Assembly: GCF_900009135.1 (NCBI RefSeq)
Contig: NZ_LT797701.1
Coordinates: forward strand, 283,206 to 347,205
DNA length: 64,000 bases
Origin: Planktothrix sp. PCC 11201
GTDB taxonomy: Bacteria; Cyanobacteriota; Cyanobacteriia; Cyanobacteriales; Microcoleaceae
Direction of reading: 5' to 3'
Shown: in pieces, positions 61,675-64,000 of the stretch
Numbering within the stretch: the first letter of the stretch is position 1
Layout of the letters: each line of letters begins with the position of its first letter
The notes under the pieces: generated by a model
What the model was told of the DNA's origin: nothing
The model's input: the letters and a program-made list of their open reading frames with translations, nothing else
The model's database searches: none
Translations under genes and position numbers: made by a program

Positions 61675-64000
61675 ATGGCTACTTTCCAAGAAAAAACGGG
61701 TGCTGACAACCCCCTGAATGGTTTCGATGTTGGTAATGTTAGCGCCCCCAGCGTTGCCGATCTTGACAATGATGGGGACTTAGATGCTGTGCTTGGTAGC
61801 TACTCCGGTACGCTCAACTATTTCCAGAACAACAACGGAATTTTCACTCAGCAGACGGGTGCGGCCAACCCCTTCAATGGTTTCAGGAGCTTCCTTTATA
61901 CTACCCCCGCCCTTGCCGATATTGACAAGGATGGGGACTTGGATGTTTTTACTGGGAACAACTCCGGCACGATCTCCTATTTGCAGAACAACAACGGAAT
62001 TTTCACTCAGCAGACGGGTGCGACTAACCCCTTCAATAGTTTCCAGGGTCAGCGTAATAGTGCCCCCAGCTTTGGCGATCTTGACGGTGATGGGGACTTA
62101 GATGCTGCGATTGGGAACTCCCTCGGCACGATCAACTATTTCCAGAACAACAACGGAATTTTTACTGAGCAGACGGGTGCAGCCAACCCATTAAATAGTG
62201 TTGGAATTTTTGGGCTTAGTAAGCCCAATCTTGCCGATATTGACAAGGATGGGGACGTGGATGCCGTTATTGGCACTAATCAGGGTACTCCCGAATACTT
62301 TCAAAACGACAACGGAATTTTCACCCGGCAGACGGGTACGGCAAACCCCTTCAGTGCCGTAAATTTTGGAAGTAATAGTTCCCCCACTTTTGCCGATTTT
62401 AACAAGGATGGAAACTTGGATGCTTTTGTTGGGAACTCCCAGGGTACGATCCAATATTTTCAGAACACCACGCCTCTACCTATAGAACTTGTGATTAACG
62501 CTGTACTGCCTATTAATAATGGGGTACAAGTTCCGGTGGCGAATGACTTAACAGTCTATTACAACCAACAGATTCTCAAAGGCACTGGCAATATTGTTAT
62601 TAAGAATGCTGCGGGAAATATTTTTGAAATCCTAGATATAAATTCACCTAATATTACAATTAATAGTTATGAACTTGTTATTAACCCCACCAATGATTTA
62701 GCAGGACAAACACGATACAGCGTTGAAATTTCTCCAGGCGCGCTTGTAAGTTCAGGTGGATTATTACCCTCTAAAGCAACAACTGCTAAAGACTGGAGTT
62801 TTACAACCCTTGATAATATTCCCCCCACCATTACGAAACTAAGTCCCGCCGATGATAGCATCGGCCAGATAGCATTGTTTGGCAACTTAGATATCACATT
62901 CAATGAACCCGTTTCTAAAGGGACTGGTAATATTGTTATCAAAAGACTCTCGGATAATTCTATTTTTGAAACGATACCAGTTACATCACCCAATATCAGT
63001 TTTTTGACGGCTGGTGGATCTAGTCTTCAGGTATTTATCAACCCCACAAACGATTTGGTATCGGAAACAGAATATTACGTTGAAATTGATAATACAGCCT
63101 TTAAAGATTTGAGTGGCAATGCCTTTGCCGGCCTGAGTGGAAATACTCCCTGGAATTTCAAAACTCCAGATCGGACTCCTCCACTCCTGACCAGTTTATC
63201 ACCAACGGATAATGCTACAGGAGTTGCCCTAGGAGATAATTTAATTGTCACCTTCAATGAAGCTATTCAGAAAAGTAATACGGGCAATGTCACGATTAAA
63301 AAATTATCCGATGGTTCAATTGTTGAAACCCTAGCGGTTAGTTCACCTAATCTGACTACTAATGGCAATCAACTCACTATTAACCCCACTGCTAATTTAG
63401 CTCCGGGTACAGAATATTATGTAGAAATTGCTCCCATAACTATTGCTGATTTAGCCGCAAATTCCTTTATTGGAATTAGTGGGAGTACGCAATGGAATTT
63501 CACAACTGTCTCCGATGCCGTTAACCTGTCGATAACCCCGACCACCGGGACAGAAGCCAACACCACCAGTATTACCGTCACCGCCACCGCCGCCCTGCCC
63601 GTTGTTGGGAACCAAACCGTTGATTTAGCATTAACTGGAAATGCCACATCTGCGGATTTTGCGGGCACTATCCCCAACAAAATCACCATAACCGACGGCA
63701 GCACCACCGGACAAGTCACCTTTACGATTACTGACGACAGCATCGACGAAATTGACGAAACTGCCAACCTCGCTATCAGTAACCCCAGTGCGGGCATTGT
63801 TTTAGGGCCAACCACCACAGGCAATATCACCATTACCGACAACGATACGGCTGGATTTGAACTGCAAGCCATCAGTGGCCATACCAGCGAATCCGGGGGG
63901 ACTGCCAACTTTGGTATCCGCCTCAAAACCCAACCCACCGCCGATGTCAGCTTCAGTTTCACCAGCAGTAACACCGCCGAGGCAACCGTCCCCGCCACCC
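61675..64000 (+). CDS. giant FG-GAP / Ig-like surface protein (copy 2), 3' end outside window
   Basis: The frame is open from the ATG at 61675 to the last base (775 codons seen). It begins [15 protein letters not shown] like copy 1 and keeps an offset of exactly 8243 bases from it throughout. The FG-GAP part (to ~62540) has many base and residue differences from copy 1. From ~62541 to the window end I find no difference from 54298-55757. Domain order seen is FG-GAP repeats, three SbsA-type Ig-like domains and the first Calx-beta-type units. Later repeats and an RTX end are expected but unseen. Likely a tandem duplicate of the gene before it, with recent sequence exchange. Confidence 0.88.
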   Translation, partial: MATFQEKTGADNPLNGFDVGNVSAPSVADLDNDGDLDAVLGSYSGTLNYFQNNNGIFTQQTGAANPFNGFRSFLYTTPALADIDKDGDLDVFTGNNSGTISYLQNNNGIFTQQTGATNPFNSFQGQRNSAPSFGDLDGDGDLDAAIGNSLGTINYFQNNNGIFTEQTGAANPLNSVGIFGLSKPNLADIDKDGDVDAVIGTNQGTPEYFQNDNGIFTRQTGTANPFSAVNFGSNSSPTFADFNKDGNLDAFVGNSQGTIQYFQNTTPLPIELVINAVLPINNGVQVPVANDLTVYYNQQILKGTGNIVIKNAAGNIFEILDINSPNITINSYELVINPTNDLAGQTRYSVEISPGALVSSGGLLPSKATTAKDWSFTTLDNIPPTITKLSPADDSIGQIALFGNLDITFNEPVSKGTGNIVIKRLSDNSIFETIPVTSPNISFLTAGGSSLQVFINPTNDLVSETEYYVEIDNTAFKDLSGNAFAGLSGNTPWNFKTPDRTPPLLTSLSPTDNATGVALGDNLIVTFNEAIQKSNTGNVTIKKLSDGSIVETLAVSSPNLTTNGNQLTINPTANLAPGTEYYVEIAPITIADLAANSFIGISGSTQWNFTTVSDAVNLSITPTTGTEANTTSITVTATAALPVVGNQTVDLALTGNATSADFAGTIPNKITITDGSTTGQVTFTITDDSIDEIDETANLAISNPSAGIVLGPTTTGNITITDNDTAGFELQAISGHTSESGGTANFGIRLKTQPTADVSFSFTSSNTAEATVPAT

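Overview
The window comes from a cyanobacterium. It contains a complete nitrate-assimilation cluster in cyanobacterial order (nirA-nrtABCD-narB), with an NtcA-type site ahead of it. It also has a tocopherol cyclase, a Ycf23/DUF561 protein, an MEKHLA-domain protein, a UPF0367-like protein and many copies of the HIP1 octamer GCGATCGC. Fairly low GC, giant RTX/Calx-beta surface proteins and abundant small palindromic repeats suggest a filamentous Oscillatoriales-type genome such as Planktothrix. The genus is inference.

Layout. 1-2268 is the 3' part of a LamG-domain gene. 2.4-8.7 kb is a mostly minus-strand series: FtsH protease, membrane diguanylate cyclase, cyclase-family hydrolase, glycosyltransferase and alpha/beta hydrolase. 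8.8-16.9 kb holds MEKHLA, a CPA1 Na+/H+ antiporter divergent from a TrkA-type regulator, an ABC ATPase cluster, a PLP enzyme, a BrkB-like membrane protein, a GAF protein, rpsU and a small membrane protein. 16.9-24.5 kb is one 2527-residue DUF4347/lectin/cadherin-like/RTX gene. 24.9-29.3 kb carries two histidine kinases on opposite strands. 29.3-38.9 kb carries housekeeping and hypothetical genes (pepA, tocopherol cyclase, SelO, ankyrin, creatininase family, ycf23, DUF2301), with a possible structured RNA near 29.5 kb.

38.9-51.0 kb is the nitrogen island. A cytosine deaminase gene diverges from nirA across an NtcA box. nirA, nrtA, nrtB, nrtC, nrtD and narB follow on the plus strand. Together they import nitrate/nitrite by an ABC transporter and reduce it to ammonium with ferredoxin-dependent enzymes. 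NrtD is unusual: its ATPase is fused to a membrane segment, a long Pro/Ser/Thr linker and a further C-terminal domain.

51.2-64 kb carries a small secreted protein, a pentapeptide-repeat protein, CutA and two tandem giant genes (FG-GAP, Ig-like, Calx-beta; RTX seen in the first). The second runs off the window, and about 1.46 kb of it looks identical to the first.

Intergenic DNA is rich in small palindromic elements of several families. One supplies the stop codon of a neighbouring gene and another appears to have altered the 3' end of narB. I found no CRISPR array, tRNA, rRNA, transposase or integrase. No wholly new system is obvious. The strongest leads are the NrtD fusion, the duplicated giant genes, the structured-RNA candidate and the repeat families.
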